A stretch of 64,000 nt of DNA from Perkinsus marinus ATCC 50983 (taxonomy: Eukaryota; Perkinsozoa; Perkinsida; Perkinsidae). Below the pieces are notes generated by a model. That model ran no database searches and had not been told where the DNA came from. It saw only the letters and a program-made list of their open reading frames with translations. Both the position numbers and the translations under genes were made by a program. Location: NCBI RefSeq assembly GCF_000006405.1, contig NW_003208364.1, forward strand, positions 101,618 through 165,617, in the 5' to 3' direction. Below are positions 47,068-57,831 of this stretch, piece by piece (the stretch's first letter is position 1; every line of letters starts with the position of its first letter).

Positions 47068-48507
47068 CTAAAAGGCTCGAAGCCTGATGGACTTGGTGTC
47101 ATGAATGAGCGTGCCACTCACCGAGACCACAGGAGCCAGCCACTCGTTACGTAATAGTTCGCTCGCAGATGGACGTTGTAAGGGATCCCTCGCCAACGTG
47201 TGTGTCACGAACCCACAAGCACCGGAGGTAAATCTGAAAGTCATGCACAAACTCTAGAGAAAGCATGAAACGCATTGATGAAGCTCATGTGGCTGCGCTA
47301 TCCGCTTTGATACCTTTATACAGACTAAAAAATGAAGACTAGTGAATCACCTGCTCTTGTTTAATCGAGGCTCGGGCCTATGGCATAATGAATCATAGAG
47401 CTCTATGAAGCCACGACTAATTGAGAATGGATTAGTTCCGGTCAACAGCTCGAAGGCCACGACCCCAAGGGACCTGATTATTACTATAATAGCTCGCGAA
47501 TACCAGCCCTTGTAATACCAGATATCTGCGGAGTAAGTGTACTCCTCCCCCGCGGCCCTCTCTGGTGACATGTAAAGCGCAGTTCCTTGAAAGCCATGGA
47601 ATGCTCCCATGCAACTAACTGCGACCTACCGACGAATGTAGAACAGATTCCATAGGTCGAGCTAAGATCCTTTGAAATACCAAAATCTGCCAACTTCACC
47701 TAACATTCAAAGACAAGACATGGGGCTCGGAGTCTGGGGACTGAAAATACATGTCCATCAGAGCATAGTAGTATATTCTCCGGCTTAATATCGCGATGCA
47801 ATGAATGGTTGGAATGAAGGAATCTACTATCAACACAGTAAACGATGATAAGTAGAGTTGGGCTATGAGATATTCTACTTCAGAGCCTGGATGATTTGCC
47901 AAATAACTAGCGTGGCCTTAGTTTCAGGCCATGTTCTATTAGGGACGTGTTTAGTAACGTCTCTCAGAGATCCCCTATCCATGAGCTCCATCGCGATGTT
48001 AACCTGAATCCAGATGTAACACACAATTGTGGCCACGCGAGTGACAACACTCACAAAAGCACTGTTAGGTGTAGAATAGGCTGCATACAAACGGACAAGA
48101 TATTCACAACTCTGAGCTCGGAGGAGACCCTGACTTCCAAGACTACCCTTCCCAACCAGAACCAGTCGACAAACCCTCAAGTCATTCATAACTTGATCCC
48201 TCCGTTCCTTATCCTCCGTCCTGACACTCTTGATCGCTAGTAAAAGGCCTAAGACAAAAAACTAGGGCGAGTGGGAACCACGTGACGGAGTCGCACCTGA
48301 TGACTTATGGACGCCTTTTATCACGATGCCAGATGTCCCCCTTCCCAGAGGCTTCTCAGAATCATCTATCTGCAAGCAGCTACTCACAGGGTACAACCCG
48401 GGCATCTGACCACATACCTCTATATCTCTCGGATCCACAATGAACGAGTGAGAGGGGTTGGCCAATCCACAAGCGCCGATACACAAACCAGTGGCTTCAT
48501 GGTGCAT
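47068..48507 (-). CDS. MAP kinase kinase-like Ser/Thr protein kinase
   Basis: Kinase subdomains are found in order across short exons. The Gly-rich loop is KPLGRGTSGIVIKGVHKSSG; the VAIK-type Lys is in LAIKSVRTEDKERRD; then CEYLVRLYAAYSTPNSAFV, VNIAMELMDRGSLRDVTKHV, catalytic loop SLHRDIKPENILL, VKLADFGISKDLSSTYG with DFG, GTALYMSPERAAGEEYTYSA (SPE in place of APE), SLGVVAFELLTGTNPFSISR and a final LARDPLQRPSASELLRNEWL. The MELMDRGSL, HRDIKPEN and activation loop with Ser/Thr between DFG and SPE resemble MAP2K/STE7 kinases. All catalytic residues appear intact. The N-terminal exon (MHHEATGLCIGACGLANPSH, then FIVDPRDIEV) and the 3' end are less certain. Confidence 0.8.
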
Positions 48508-48887
48508 AACACCTTCAGAGTCTCTGACAACGATCTACATCCGAGCTATTGACTGCATGCCTAAGATTGTTACACACGCCAAGTCGCTGACAAGGATTCA
48601 TTCATTGGGCAATCGTCCAGCTCGGCAACAGCCGGTCGACGAGGCATTATTGTCACAAACCCACAGGGAGGCCACCAGAGGAAAAGTCAAATCTGCATCA
48701 ACGCGAACTGATCACAGCAATGAGCATCTACTACGGAAAACTAGACCGAAGGCTTGAACCGATTGCAAGACTCAAAACTCGACGTTGGCTCATGAGAGCA
48801 AATTCGAGAAACCCAAAATATACCGAAAATAGTGTCGACCTCTGAACTGTAGCAGGAAGTAATAGTATCCCCAACGATCATGGGAGC
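48508..48887. other. Short intergenic between kinase and LMBRD2 3' end
   Basis: No coding frame of interest is seen here. It probably contains the kinase promoter and the LMBRD2 3'-UTR. Confidence 0.35.
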
Positions 48888-51800
48888 TCCCGAGGGATGT
48901 CTGCCATATCACGATCGGCCAAAAGCCAGTCCGGGTCTTCTTCCCTGCTGTTCTCTCTCTGTATGGCGACCAACGGCGTTCCCTCACTAGGCGACCTGGC
49001 CGAGAACAGCAGGAACATAAACCGGATGTCATAGAGTGAAATATGAGAGAGTCATGATCGGCTCACCGGTCAGCAACGACGACGTGGAGATCCTCCTGAG
49101 TCGGCTCGTAGTCACGAAGCTCCGAGCCTCCTCTGTGGAAGGCCACCATACTGTATTGAGAGGGTCGGCCAGATTCAAGATCCGTCTGATTCCTTCGACG
49201 AAGCCGCTCGCGTCGTAACAATTTACGGCCCTAACAAAGGGCGATCTGATCTGTCTATATATAAGAGTGTAAATACCTCCTCCACTGTCGACGCATCTGC
49301 ACGAAGGCCACTGCCTTCAAATTCGAATGTTGACGACAGACCAAGAGCTCGAACGAGGCGATGGTACGTGTTAGTGAGCTGGAGTAGTGAAAAGACCTAC
49401 CAGTCATCACAGTGGTATAGTCGATACCCAAAGACTTACCAAAACTAGCAAAGGGAAGTAGATGACAAATTCTTGGCCTATTACTGGAGCCGTGGATATC
49501 GGAGTTCCGAACATCCGACCTGACAGAGATTCCTTGATTCACACCGACAATTGCGACGCTAAACTATGATACTCACCGAAGGACGTGGAGGAATCCAAAA
49601 TCCGCAATAGCTTGAGGTAATTGTACGCAAGTGGGAAGCCCAGTCGAGTCATCATCGAGGCACACCACAGCAGAGATGCACTGAGGAAGCACACGTTCTA
49701 ATACAAGCAGACGGGAACAAGACAATGAATGTAGGAGAACAACAGACTCGACCAGTTTGGTGAATTCATAAGGAGAGATGAACTCCAGTACTGGGTGAAT
49801 GAATAACTGCCGTGATATACGGAACCGACTCGCGAAGTGGTCAAGACTACCTATCGGTATGATTGTGTGTATAAAGACCATACGTCCCAGCAACCTTGAT
49901 CCGAAACAGCGACCAAAAGCAACAACCGGCAACATACAGCAAAGGTAAGCCAACAGCGAACTGGCCCAATGCTGCGGCGTATACCGGCGACACATAGCCA
50001 TCTGAAGACTGACTCTCCGTCAGGATGGTACATGAACTAATGCACCTTTCTGAATGATATCGAGCAGCCACAAAAGTTCATCGTATCCAAGGGCGAGCAA
50101 ACTGGACCACTTTGAGCCCCAGAACATGGTAGCCTAAAAGGAAGACTATTCTATTAGTGATAAAGGGTATCATAGTAGCAGCCTGGATCGTATCTCACCT
50201 GTCCAACTATTATACCAATGCTTAGAATCGCACAGAATAGTGCGGTGATACGCGTGAGGTATGGGAGTAGAGAATGCCTCGCGGACACCTACAACGAATA
50301 TTCTACTACAGTGGACAGTGCTGCAAAAAATGTTCGCTTTCCTCAGCTGAGCTCCAAATCCACTAATCATAGGATTTTATATACGAATTGGGAGAATATA
50401 TACGATTAGTGTACAGAAAGTAACAAGGATTTTCCAAATTTTCCTCAGAGATTTCATATTGTCACCAACACGTGTGGTTGACCATGCGCAAATAATCACC
50501 ACACTGAGAGTGGATACATCCCTATTCACGGGCTATGACGGAAAGGTATTCGCTTCCATCTCGCCACCAACTTCAATATGAAGTAAGCGGCTTCACTGTG
50601 AAGTTTTGGTTGACAGTGGAGCAAGACTTTCCGTGCTATAATGCCTTACGATCGTGTCTCGCAGTCTTTGTGATGCATTCCTTTGCGAAGGTACAGGGAT
50701 ATTCTCATTTGCTAAACGGTCCTCCAAAGCCCATCCTGTCTCTATCAAGTCCGACCACCTATAATGAAGTTTTAGGGAAGAGAAAGATGCGAGCATACTA
50801 CCTATGCTGACTACGCCTCGCCGTGGCCAAGGCACTGGACAATTCCAAATCTTCCTTGGAAGGGATAGGCCTCACAAGGGACAGGTTCGTTGGTATCAAT
50901 GGCGTGCCTACATCACCCTTCCCCAGAGTTAGCTGAAGAGATCTACGTCACCTTCAGTGTCTCCCTCTAGACATTCGGAAACAACTTCGTCCCGTCCATC
51001 ATAGAAATTCACAGCAATGCCCAAAAACTCTCCCGCTTCTCGTATCTACTCCGGATGCCATAGTGACAGACTCGTGCGAAAGCATATGTCTGGCGCCTAT
51101 TGCTCCGTCACTACAAGCTGCTTAGAAGCTCCCTGTCCTGATTCGCGCTCTTGATCACGGTAAAGGTTGAAGACGTCCATGAGGTCGAACTTCGCCGAAA
51201 GCCGTGCCTGCAGGGCACAATAGCAAGAACTTCATCGCATTTTACAAGGCAGTAAATTTACTATGCCGAACTCCTGTCGAAGACTCCTCTCGCAGAGCAC
51301 TTCCGGTTTATTCTTCAACATACCTAGTGTTTACTCATGCTCCCTTTATTACATCTTCTGCCGATACCACCTGAGCGTAGATAGCTTCCATATGGCGTTT
51401 GTCATATGACAACACATGCAACCACTGCGGTACAGCCACTAGACCATACCCCAACAGCAGAGTGACCAATACCAGACCCCATGCATTGGAAGCAGCATAG
51501 ATGAATCCAAGTATACCTTGCAGACCAAGCCGCTGCATGTACCACAAGTAAGCCAGGATCAACAGTCCAGCACAGGCGTATGCTAGGTACCAAATAGCAT
51601 TGTTGCGGAGAGCCTTCTTTATAGAGTGGACGGATTCGTATTCCAACATGATAGGGTATGCTATCCAGCATAGGGTGAACGAGATCCAATAGACGCTAGT
51701 CCAGGACTCAGAAAGGATTTCTGTATGCTCGTTAGTTCTCGAAAAGCATATATCGTACGGCAACAATATGAAGGTAGTTACCGCGAGAGCCATACCGCAG

Positions 51801-51973
51801 TACACCATCACAAACTGGAACAAGCTGGTATCCTTACTTGCGTAGCTGGCTAGAGTCTTTAGACCCCACAATAAGGATACTACCAGTGTGCCGACAGGGA
51901 GCACCAACGACTCTTCTATCGCCATCACCACAAATTGAAAATCATACTGAATAGACAGGGGGAATCGGCACAT
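48888..51973 (-). CDS. LMBRD2: LMBR1 domain-containing protein 2 homologue, full-length copy
   Basis: A nine-helix-type membrane protein of the LMBR1 family. The first exon (51973-51335) gives MCRFPLSIQYDFQFVVMAIE, hydrophobic GTLVVSLLWGLKTLASY, AVTTFILLPYDIC (the ILPLD-like motif), LRNNAIWYLAYACAGLLILA and SNAWGLVLVTLLLGYGLVAV-P, which match LMBRD2. Downstream exons read ARLSAKFDLMDVFNLYRDQE, HYRWSDLIETGWALEDRLAN, GLPLLYVAGCCFWSLFRIKV, AGTYGLYTHNHTDR and FASFGKSLGIDYTTVMT, matching the C-terminal membrane half. A hydrophilic tail ends EDPDWLLADRDMADIPRELP, stop at 48888. The second Met (51925) is a possible start. About 1.16 kb of its 5' part is repeated downstream of the LINE. Animal LMBRD2 is linked to receptor signalling; the role here is unknown. 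Confidence 0.85.
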
Positions 51974-52371
51974 CTCTTCTTACTTCCCCCGATTTTACCC
52001 CATACCCGCCAAGTAAAAAGTTCGGGGGACAGTTGTAAGCGCCTTGCGATACGACAATACATTATGCAACGCAACGGAAGATCAACTCAACCACATTCTG
52101 GCTACATCGCTCCGCTCTTTTGTCGCGTCACGTTGTCACTTTTTTCAATTTGTGTTGGTCCCAAAATTATGGATCCCAGAGCTGGCCGTAGTGGTGTGTT
52201 CTTAATACGTAAGAGTATTGTATGAACTTACCAAGTTCATTGGGGAAATGGCGCGGTAATCTCAGCAAGACCTGGTTTTGGGTCTATACCTAGTTTGGCC
52301 TGGTAATTCGCTTACCGAGTTATTTTTGTGTATCTTTGAAAACGTATTAAAGGTGTGGTTTGTTAACCTTG
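51974..52371. promoter_or_regulatory. Divergent promoter region of LMBRD2 and the EDR2-domain gene (copy A)
   Basis: The ~400 bases lie between two head-to-head start codons. Their counterpart in copy B (58873-59268) is similarly conserved. No TATA or other named element can be assigned. Confidence 0.55.
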
Positions 52372-53751
52372 ATGCCGTTCGGGTTGTGGTCCAAATCCAG
52401 CTCTGGTGTCTCTTCGGCATCCTCTTCAAGCGGCTCCCAACATCACCATCGACATCATGCATCGAAAACGCATAGACATGAACGGTCAAAGAGCTACTCT
52501 GCCTCTGCATCCAGTTCAGAAGAAGCTGCCGGGAAGGTTAAGGCTGTAGTTGAGAGCAGTGAGCATGAGGATGCCGAAGACGATGCAGTCCTAGCCAGAA
52601 TTGATCCAAAGGCCAAGGCAGGAAGTAAGTGGAAGAATATCAATGGAACGAATGACAACCGAATCGAATCAGTTTCGAGTATAGTAGTCACCTTCGTATA
52701 CATTTTCATTGGGAGGGAGGATAGTGTTATTGCATCAGGCACATTAGTTGACTCAGACTCGGACGGATGCTATGAGAAGGAGTACCTCGACTCATTGAAG
52801 CACAAGTCCAATCGCGCCAGTAAGAGGGCTCCCTTTAGCTGGCACTACAAGCAATTGGGGCTCAGGCTATGTGGGTGGCGCGGCGACAGGTGTAGCAGCT
52901 GCAGTTGGAACATTCGTGGTACTAACGGGCATCCCATCACGTCGCATTTCATTCTGCTCCTTCTACCCTGCCTGTTCTTGAATGCCCCATCTCGTTATAA
53001 TGATAGCAATAGCAATGGCTTGATAGTTATAACAATGGATGATGCCGCATCATCAAATAGTCACCTGATGCTGTTAGGATTGAGCTCTTGGTTGTATAAG
53101 TCTAATAGGTATTCGCATCACCTCTGGCCGTAGCCGGAGCCGCTGCTGTTGGCGCTGGTGGAGCATGGAAGTTGCTCCGAGACAAGGGAAAACGAGAAGT
53201 CAAAGCGGTAGTTATTGACTATCATCTCTCTATTCAGCACATCTCGCTATTGCTTGACCTCTCTGTGGGGGTCCATCGTCAATGACGATTGGTCATGCCT
53301 GGATTACTTCAGGCAGAAGGCACTATGAAGTCAGGGGATCATTCGGCTGATGTTACGCAGACCATGTTGGGGGCCTCTGGCACCGACTTGCCGTCCAAGA
53401 GTAATACGCCGTATTGTCTTCCATGTCTTAGCATTGCTATCTGATTCATCTCCTTGTGATCTAACCGAACTCATGTCTCATCAGGTTACTTCACGATTTC
53501 TGGGAAATCAGCGACCGAGCTCGATGAGTTTCTCGCTGGTGGAAAACCTAGTATTACCAGGAGGATAGATCTGTCATCATTGTTACGACGTCCTCAGGTC
53601 TAAAGAGACTCAAATTTCTTGTGTCATGGGCACGGCTGCAAGTGGAGGACTCCTTGCCAAGCATGGAGATGGCTCGTAAGATTCGGACTCGACTTTCGCT
53701 ATATCAAAGTCGAATCCTTTTACAGTTAACTCTGGAGACAGTGCACGGATA
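52372..53751 (+). pseudogene. 5' fragment of the EDR2-domain gene, interrupted by the LINE
   Basis: Starts MPFGLWSKSSSGVSSASSSS and has the same exons as the intact copy at 59269: His/Ser-rich start, YVGGAATGVAAAVGTFVV, SPLAVAGAAAVGAGGAWKLL, TISGKSATELDEFLAGGKPS and LKFLVSWARLQVEDSLPSME. The LINE begins inside the exon that encodes NSGDSARI, after which reading runs into spliced-leader sequence. The second half, including the EDR2 domain, is missing. It may still be transcribed from its promoter. Confidence 0.8.
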
Positions 53752-53783
53752 TCTTGGCTCAATCGTAGCCATCTTGGCTCAAG
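53752..53783 (+). other. Relict spliced-leader sequences, one partial and one nearly whole, in tandem
   Basis: Bases 53763-53783 read TCGTAGCCATCTTGGCTCAA-G. This is the dinoflagellate/Perkinsus spliced leader lacking its first base or so, with C in place of one T of the dinoflagellate consensus. Bases 53752-53762 (TCTTGGCTCAA) are the 3' half of a second leader placed just before it. They form the exact 5' end of the LINE. Tandem relict leaders are the known signature of mRNAs that were trans-spliced, reverse-transcribed, inserted, transcribed and trans-spliced again. Confidence 0.85.
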
Positions 53784-56700
53784 ATCTCAGTTGATCCTTT
53801 GATCTCTGCATCTCTCCCCCAACATGTCTGTGAGTCCGACCGACATCGCCAGCCTCCGTCAGCAGATCGCCGACCTCGCGAATATTATGTCTTCAAAACA
53901 AGACGTCCAAGTGATGAAAGGCTCAGATGGAAATGTCTTGGGCATCCAGGACTGCTTGGTCTTGATTGAACGAAAAATAAAAGCCCTAGAAGATAAGACG
54001 AATATGAGTCTGTCAGCCCTGAATGCCAAGATCGAGCACACAAACGAACGGGTTGGTACTATCGATGCAAGAATGTCCGACTACGTGTCAAAGCTCAATG
54101 ACAAGATCGATAACCAATCACAGATGATGAAGGATATGTACAGTCTGATCTCGAACATGAACAAACGTGGGGAAAACCAGGTAGGGAGATATGAGGAGAC
54201 AACGAGCGTTCTGCCGAAACCTCGTGAGAGAGTACCTGCCCCCGTACCATCGACACAGTGGTCCTACACACAATTCGACTACAAAAATAATGCTAAAGTA
54301 GTGATATTTGGTGTCCCGGAGGTTGATACGACGACAGAAAAGGAAGATGGGACTCCGATATTAAAACCAACAGTCAAAGAACAAGTGGAGAGGGCACTGA
54401 CTCGAGCTGGAGCAAGATGTGCTACTGATTCAATGCGTACAGCCAAGAGGCTCGGAGCGTACCGGTCTGATAGAGATTTGGAATCTAGGCCGAGGCCAAT
54501 CTGCATACAATTCGCACAGCCAGATGTGGCAAGTGAATTTGTGAAGGCTAATGGTGTGAACCTCAGGAAGCAAGGGCTGGGAATCAAGTGGTGGAGGCCT
54601 TATAGACCGAGAGCCAGTCAAGCTACGGAAGAGATCAGCTCCATGGCGGCCAGAATCGATGAGCTAGCGAGATTGGTGAAAAATCACACCTTATCGGCGG
54701 AAAAAGGAGTAGACGGTACCATAAGTGGTGAGGGATCGGATTTACTATATCCAGAGCAAGACTACAATATGGCAGGAATCGTGCGGCAAGAGAGAGAAGA
54801 TCGAATCGGCTGTACCACACAGATAGTGAGTCTGGGATCTAGAGGTGTAGGGGGTAACGACGGGGTGTGTGCCTTTTCTGAGCATGAGCTCCGCTCGCGG
54901 GAATCTAGGTCTAATGACATCGGGCATTGCCAACTGCTAACAAAATCGCATAAGTTTCTCATTGCGACCCTGAACATACGTACGGCACGTAAAGATAGAC
55001 AGATGGCGAAACTTGTGGGGCTCATCGAGAGAATGGAGTTGGATATCACCGTTGTATGTGAATCCCAAGTAGAAACCGAGAGCAGAATGGGAAGCTACAG
55101 AATCCTAAACTCCTCCAGTAAAGGAGTGAAAATTATTCTATCCGAGAGAGCCGAGAATTCAATGATAAAATGGACCGCACATCAAGATAGGATAGTATCA
55201 TGCCGCTTCTTTGGGAAGTATTTCCGTACCACAGTTATTGGACTATATTGGCCCGCAAACAACCGCAACAAGCGAACAGAAGACTATGAGCGGTTTTCGC
55301 ATGAACTTGATTTCGTTATATCACAAGTTCCACCGAGGGATATGTTACTCATATGTGGAGACTTCAACTGCACGGGGATCAACCGAGACCTACTCGACAC
55401 ACTAGCGCATACAAATGACCTCTGCATAGGTCAGTGGCATAAATTCAAACATCTGTCTACTACGCCTACCTGGAGACACCCCAATGCAGAGCTCCAGGGA
55501 AATGTCCTGGATCTGATACTCATCAGACGCCGATATGTAAACATGCTTGAGGCAATGGGCGTAAAGGATCCCCGACCTGTGGAGACAGACCACAGACTTG
55601 TCTGGGCTCGAATAGGATTGCACATATGCAGAGGATCAGGACAACGAAGTCGTGCCATGACTGAGAGGTATATCCGACGAATATGTGACAGTTCCCCTCG
55701 AAGGAAACGAATAGACCGTGAGCTGGAGAGAGCCACGGATGAGAACGACAGGATACGATCACCGGATGAAGAATGGGACGATTTCCGATCAAAACTCGAA
55801 CACGCAACCAGCCAATTCGAGAAATCGAGAACAAGAACCGGATGCAGGGACGTAGTATCTCAGCATCTCAAAAGGAAAGAAAGACGATCCAGGATAACCA
55901 TAGCAATAGAGGATATGACCAAGTGTCATGTGAACGACGATAAAGCACTGTGGAAAGTCATACAAGATACGTTCAAGGTGCGATCAGCAAGAGCTACTAT
56001 ACCCATGTCTCTCACTGTAGATAAAGTCGCAGACTATATGAGCAATATGCTATATGCCGATGGGCCAGTTGACAATGGAAGATACGGCGAAACAGACGAG
56101 CTGGCCATAACTGTCCCAAGTGAAGACCATGAGCCCGTGCCACCAGACATAAAGCTTAATGAAGTTACAGAAGCCATAAAGCGGCTTAAAAACAAGAAAA
56201 GCAGTGGCGTGGATGGATTACCGGCAGAAGTTTTCAAGATCGGGGTCGGAATGGCAAAGAGCATACAGAGGGTATGTCAAGCCTGTTTCGAAACCGAGAG
56301 ACTGCCAGAACAATGGGATATCTCGAAAGTTACGCTGATCTATAAGAAGGGGAACAAAAACGAGTGCTCGAACTATCGTACTATATTAGCACAATGTGCT
56401 GCAGCAAAGATCTTCAGCATTATTATACTCGCAAGGATCTACCCCGATATTGATAGGAAGATTGATAACTCCCAAGTAGCCTTCCGCCGCGGGAGATCCG
56501 GCCTAGAAGTGATACACGCATTACAATTATTGATAGACAAGTGCAATGCATTTGAATTACCACTGACATTGACCAGTACTGATTTCAGAAAAGCCTTCGA
56601 TAAAATATCTCGAGATCACGTGTATGAATCTTTGCGGTTGGCTCGGGTACATCCGAAGTACATCAGGATTGTAAAAAATTGTTATGAATCGGCAAAAGCC

Positions 56701-57709
56701 ACAATAAGGTTGCATAAGAGAGAGCAGACAATTGAGCTCAAAAGTGGACTGCGACAAGGTGACTGCTGGAGTCCCCTACTATTTATCTGCGGTTTGGACC
56801 GTGTCCTCGGCCAAAGGATAAGGGAGTCGCAATACGGATTTCGGTTAGTCAAGGAGATACAGCCCGGACGATACACTAGACTCAGTATGAGGAAGCAGGA
56901 TCTCGGACTATGTCTCAACGAGTTAAGTTTTGCAGACGACGTTACAGTACCTGCCTCCACAATCGAAGGAGCTGACCGTCAACTATCGTATCTCGAGGAG
57001 GATGGAAAAATTGCAAATCTCATGATAGCACCGGAGAAGTGCAAGAGACTGTGCGTTAACCTGGAGAGTAAGGAAGGCAGCTCGGAAAAGTCAAGGATTA
57101 AATGCACTGATAAATTGAGCATCCTCGGTGCCATAATCGATGGCAAACGGGATAATGAAACCCATATTCGTAGGCGCATGCAACTCGCGGGACAAAGAAT
57201 GGCAAGGCTACAGAAAGTTTGGAACTCGCATGATGTAAGCCTGAGACAGAAGTTTATTATTCTCCGAAGTGTGGTATTCTCGATATTATTATATGCTAGC
57301 GAGTGCTTTGCCCTGAGCAAAGATGAGACGGAGAAATACTGTGCATTCTACAACAAGTGTATACGGAGGGTGTTGCATATATCGCCTTCGTCGCACACCA
57401 CAAACCGCGAAATCTGGAGAAGGTCTGGTTGCCCTGATTGTCACATAGTCCTTAGAATGCGTCGCTTGCGTTGGTATGGCCACATCCTTAGAACACCCCC
57501 CGCATCTCTAGTGAACAGACTGCTGTTGTGGGATCCGGCATATCATTTGGGAGCTCAGATAAGCGGGAGAAAGCGGGAAGGTTGGATGGATCTCATAGCA
57601 GAGGATTTGAGAGTGGCGAGTCTGTCGCGAGGAGATGCTCAGGACCGAGTTCTCTGGGAGAGAAGGACTAAGGCTTTGAGACCGAGATTAAGGCTCAAAG
57701 GCACCAAGG
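53752..57709 (+). mobile_element. Non-LTR retrotransposon (LINE, CR1/Jockey-like), open reading frame intact
   Basis: The element fills exactly the space between the two direct repeats. It has a spliced-leader 5' end, ~40 bases of leader, then a single long frame from 53824. No poly(A), simple repeat or 3'-UTR is seen; the element ends inside its own frame (GTK) and the reading continues into repeat copy B until TAG at 57829-57831. The cut-off point comes shortly after the usual C-terminal end of such proteins, so little coding sequence can be missing. Confidence 0.88.
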
Positions 57710-57831
57710 CTACGCCTCGCCGTGGCCAAGGCACTGGACAATTCCAAATCTTCCTTGGAAGGGATAGGCCTCACAAGGGACAGGTTCGTTGGTATCAATG
57801 GTGTGCCTACATCACCCTTCCCCAGAGTTAG
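53824..57831 (+). CDS. LINE polyprotein: ORF1-like domain, APE endonuclease, reverse transcriptase
   Basis: 1335 codons without a stop. Residues ~1-130 are coiled coil (QQIADLANIMSSKQDVQVMK). Residues ~155-270 look like an RRM-type ORF1 domain (AKVVIFGVPEVDTTTEK, RPRPICIQFAQPDVASEFVK). The APE endonuclease at ~375-600 shows ATLNIRT, VVCESQ, LLICGDFNC, LDLILIRRRY and ETDHRLVWARI. The reverse transcriptase at ~785-1060 shows LKNKKSSGVDGLPAEVFK, STDFRKAFDKISRDHV, GLRQGDCWSPLLFICGLDRV, the catalytic FADD box in ELSFADDVTVPAS, and ILGAIIDGK. The C-terminal domain has RWYGHILRTPPASLVNRLLL and the end WMDLIAEDLRVASLSRGDAQ. All catalytic residues I can check are present, so it may be recently active. 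The last ~40 codons come from flanking DNA. ORF1-like and ORF2 functions are fused in one frame. Confidence 0.92.
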   Translation: MSVSPTDIASLRQQIADLANIMSSKQDVQVMKGSDGNVLGIQDCLVLIERKIKALEDKTNMSLSALNAKIEHTNERVGTIDARMSDYVSKLNDKIDNQSQMMKDMYSLISNMNKRGENQVGRYEETTSVLPKPRERVPAPVPSTQWSYTQFDYKNNAKVVIFGVPEVDTTTEKEDGTPILKPTVKEQVERALTRAGARCATDSMRTAKRLGAYRSDRDLESRPRPICIQFAQPDVASEFVKANGVNLRKQGLGIKWWRPYRPRASQATEEISSMAARIDELARLVKNHTLSAEKGVDGTISGEGSDLLYPEQDYNMAGIVRQEREDRIGCTTQIVSLGSRGVGGNDGVCAFSEHELRSRESRSNDIGHCQLLTKSHKFLIATLNIRTARKDRQMAKLVGLIERMELDITVVCESQVETESRMGSYRILNSSSKGVKIILSERAENSMIKWTAHQDRIVSCRFFGKYFRTTVIGLYWPANNRNKRTEDYERFSHELDFVISQVPPRDMLLICGDFNCTGINRDLLDTLAHTNDLCIGQWHKFKHLSTTPTWRHPNAELQGNVLDLILIRRRYVNMLEAMGVKDPRPVETDHRLVWARIGLHICRGSGQRSRAMTERYIRRICDSSPRRKRIDRELERATDENDRIRSPDEEWDDFRSKLEHATSQFEKSRTRTGCRDVVSQHLKRKERRSRITIAIEDMTKCHVNDDKALWKVIQDTFKVRSARATIPMSLTVDKVADYMSNMLYADGPVDNGRYGETDELAITVPSEDHEPVPPDIKLNEVTEAIKRLKNKKSSGVDGLPAEVFKIGVGMAKSIQRVCQACFETERLPEQWDISKVTLIYKKGNKNECSNYRTILAQCAAAKIFSIIILARIYPDIDRKIDNSQVAFRRGRSGLEVIHALQLLIDKCNAFELPLTLTSTDFRKAFDKISRDHVYESLRLARVHPKYIRIVKNCYESAKATIRLHKREQTIELKSGLRQGDCWSPLLFICGLDRVLGQRIRESQYGFRLVKEIQPGRYTRLSMRKQDLGLCLNELSFADDVTVPASTIEGADRQLSYLEEDGKIANLMIAPEKCKRLCVNLESKEGSSEKSRIKCTDKLSILGAIIDGKRDNETHIRRRMQLAGQRMARLQKVWNSHDVSLRQKFIILRSVVFSILLYASECFALSKDETEKYCAFYNKCIRRVLHISPSSHTTNREIWRRSGCPDCHIVLRMRRLRWYGHILRTPPASLVNRLLLWDPAYHLGAQISGRKREGWMDLIAEDLRVASLSRGDAQDRVLWERRTKALRPRLRLKGTKATPRRGQGTGQFQIFLGRDRPHKGQVRWYQWCAYITLPQS

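Larger units (their letters stand above)
50811..53751. repeat. Left copy (A) of a ~2.95-kb direct repeat flanking the LINE
   Basis: This 2941-base segment recurs at 57710-60680. It starts at CTACGCCTCGCCGTGGCC and ends at CAGTTAACTCTGGAGACAGT-GCACGGATA. It contains the 5' third of LMBRD2, the divergent promoter and the 5' part of the EDR2-domain gene. Counting by eye over the first ~550 bases gives about a dozen substitutions, i.e. roughly 2 percent. Near the right end copy A has lost about 30 bases relative to copy B. Confidence 0.92.

Noticed and set aside
53752-57709. Explaining the arrangement by joining two haplotypes in assembly
   Set aside because: A simple haplotype join would not place both repeat edges exactly at the two LINE ends, so it is not preferred, though only long reads can exclude it.
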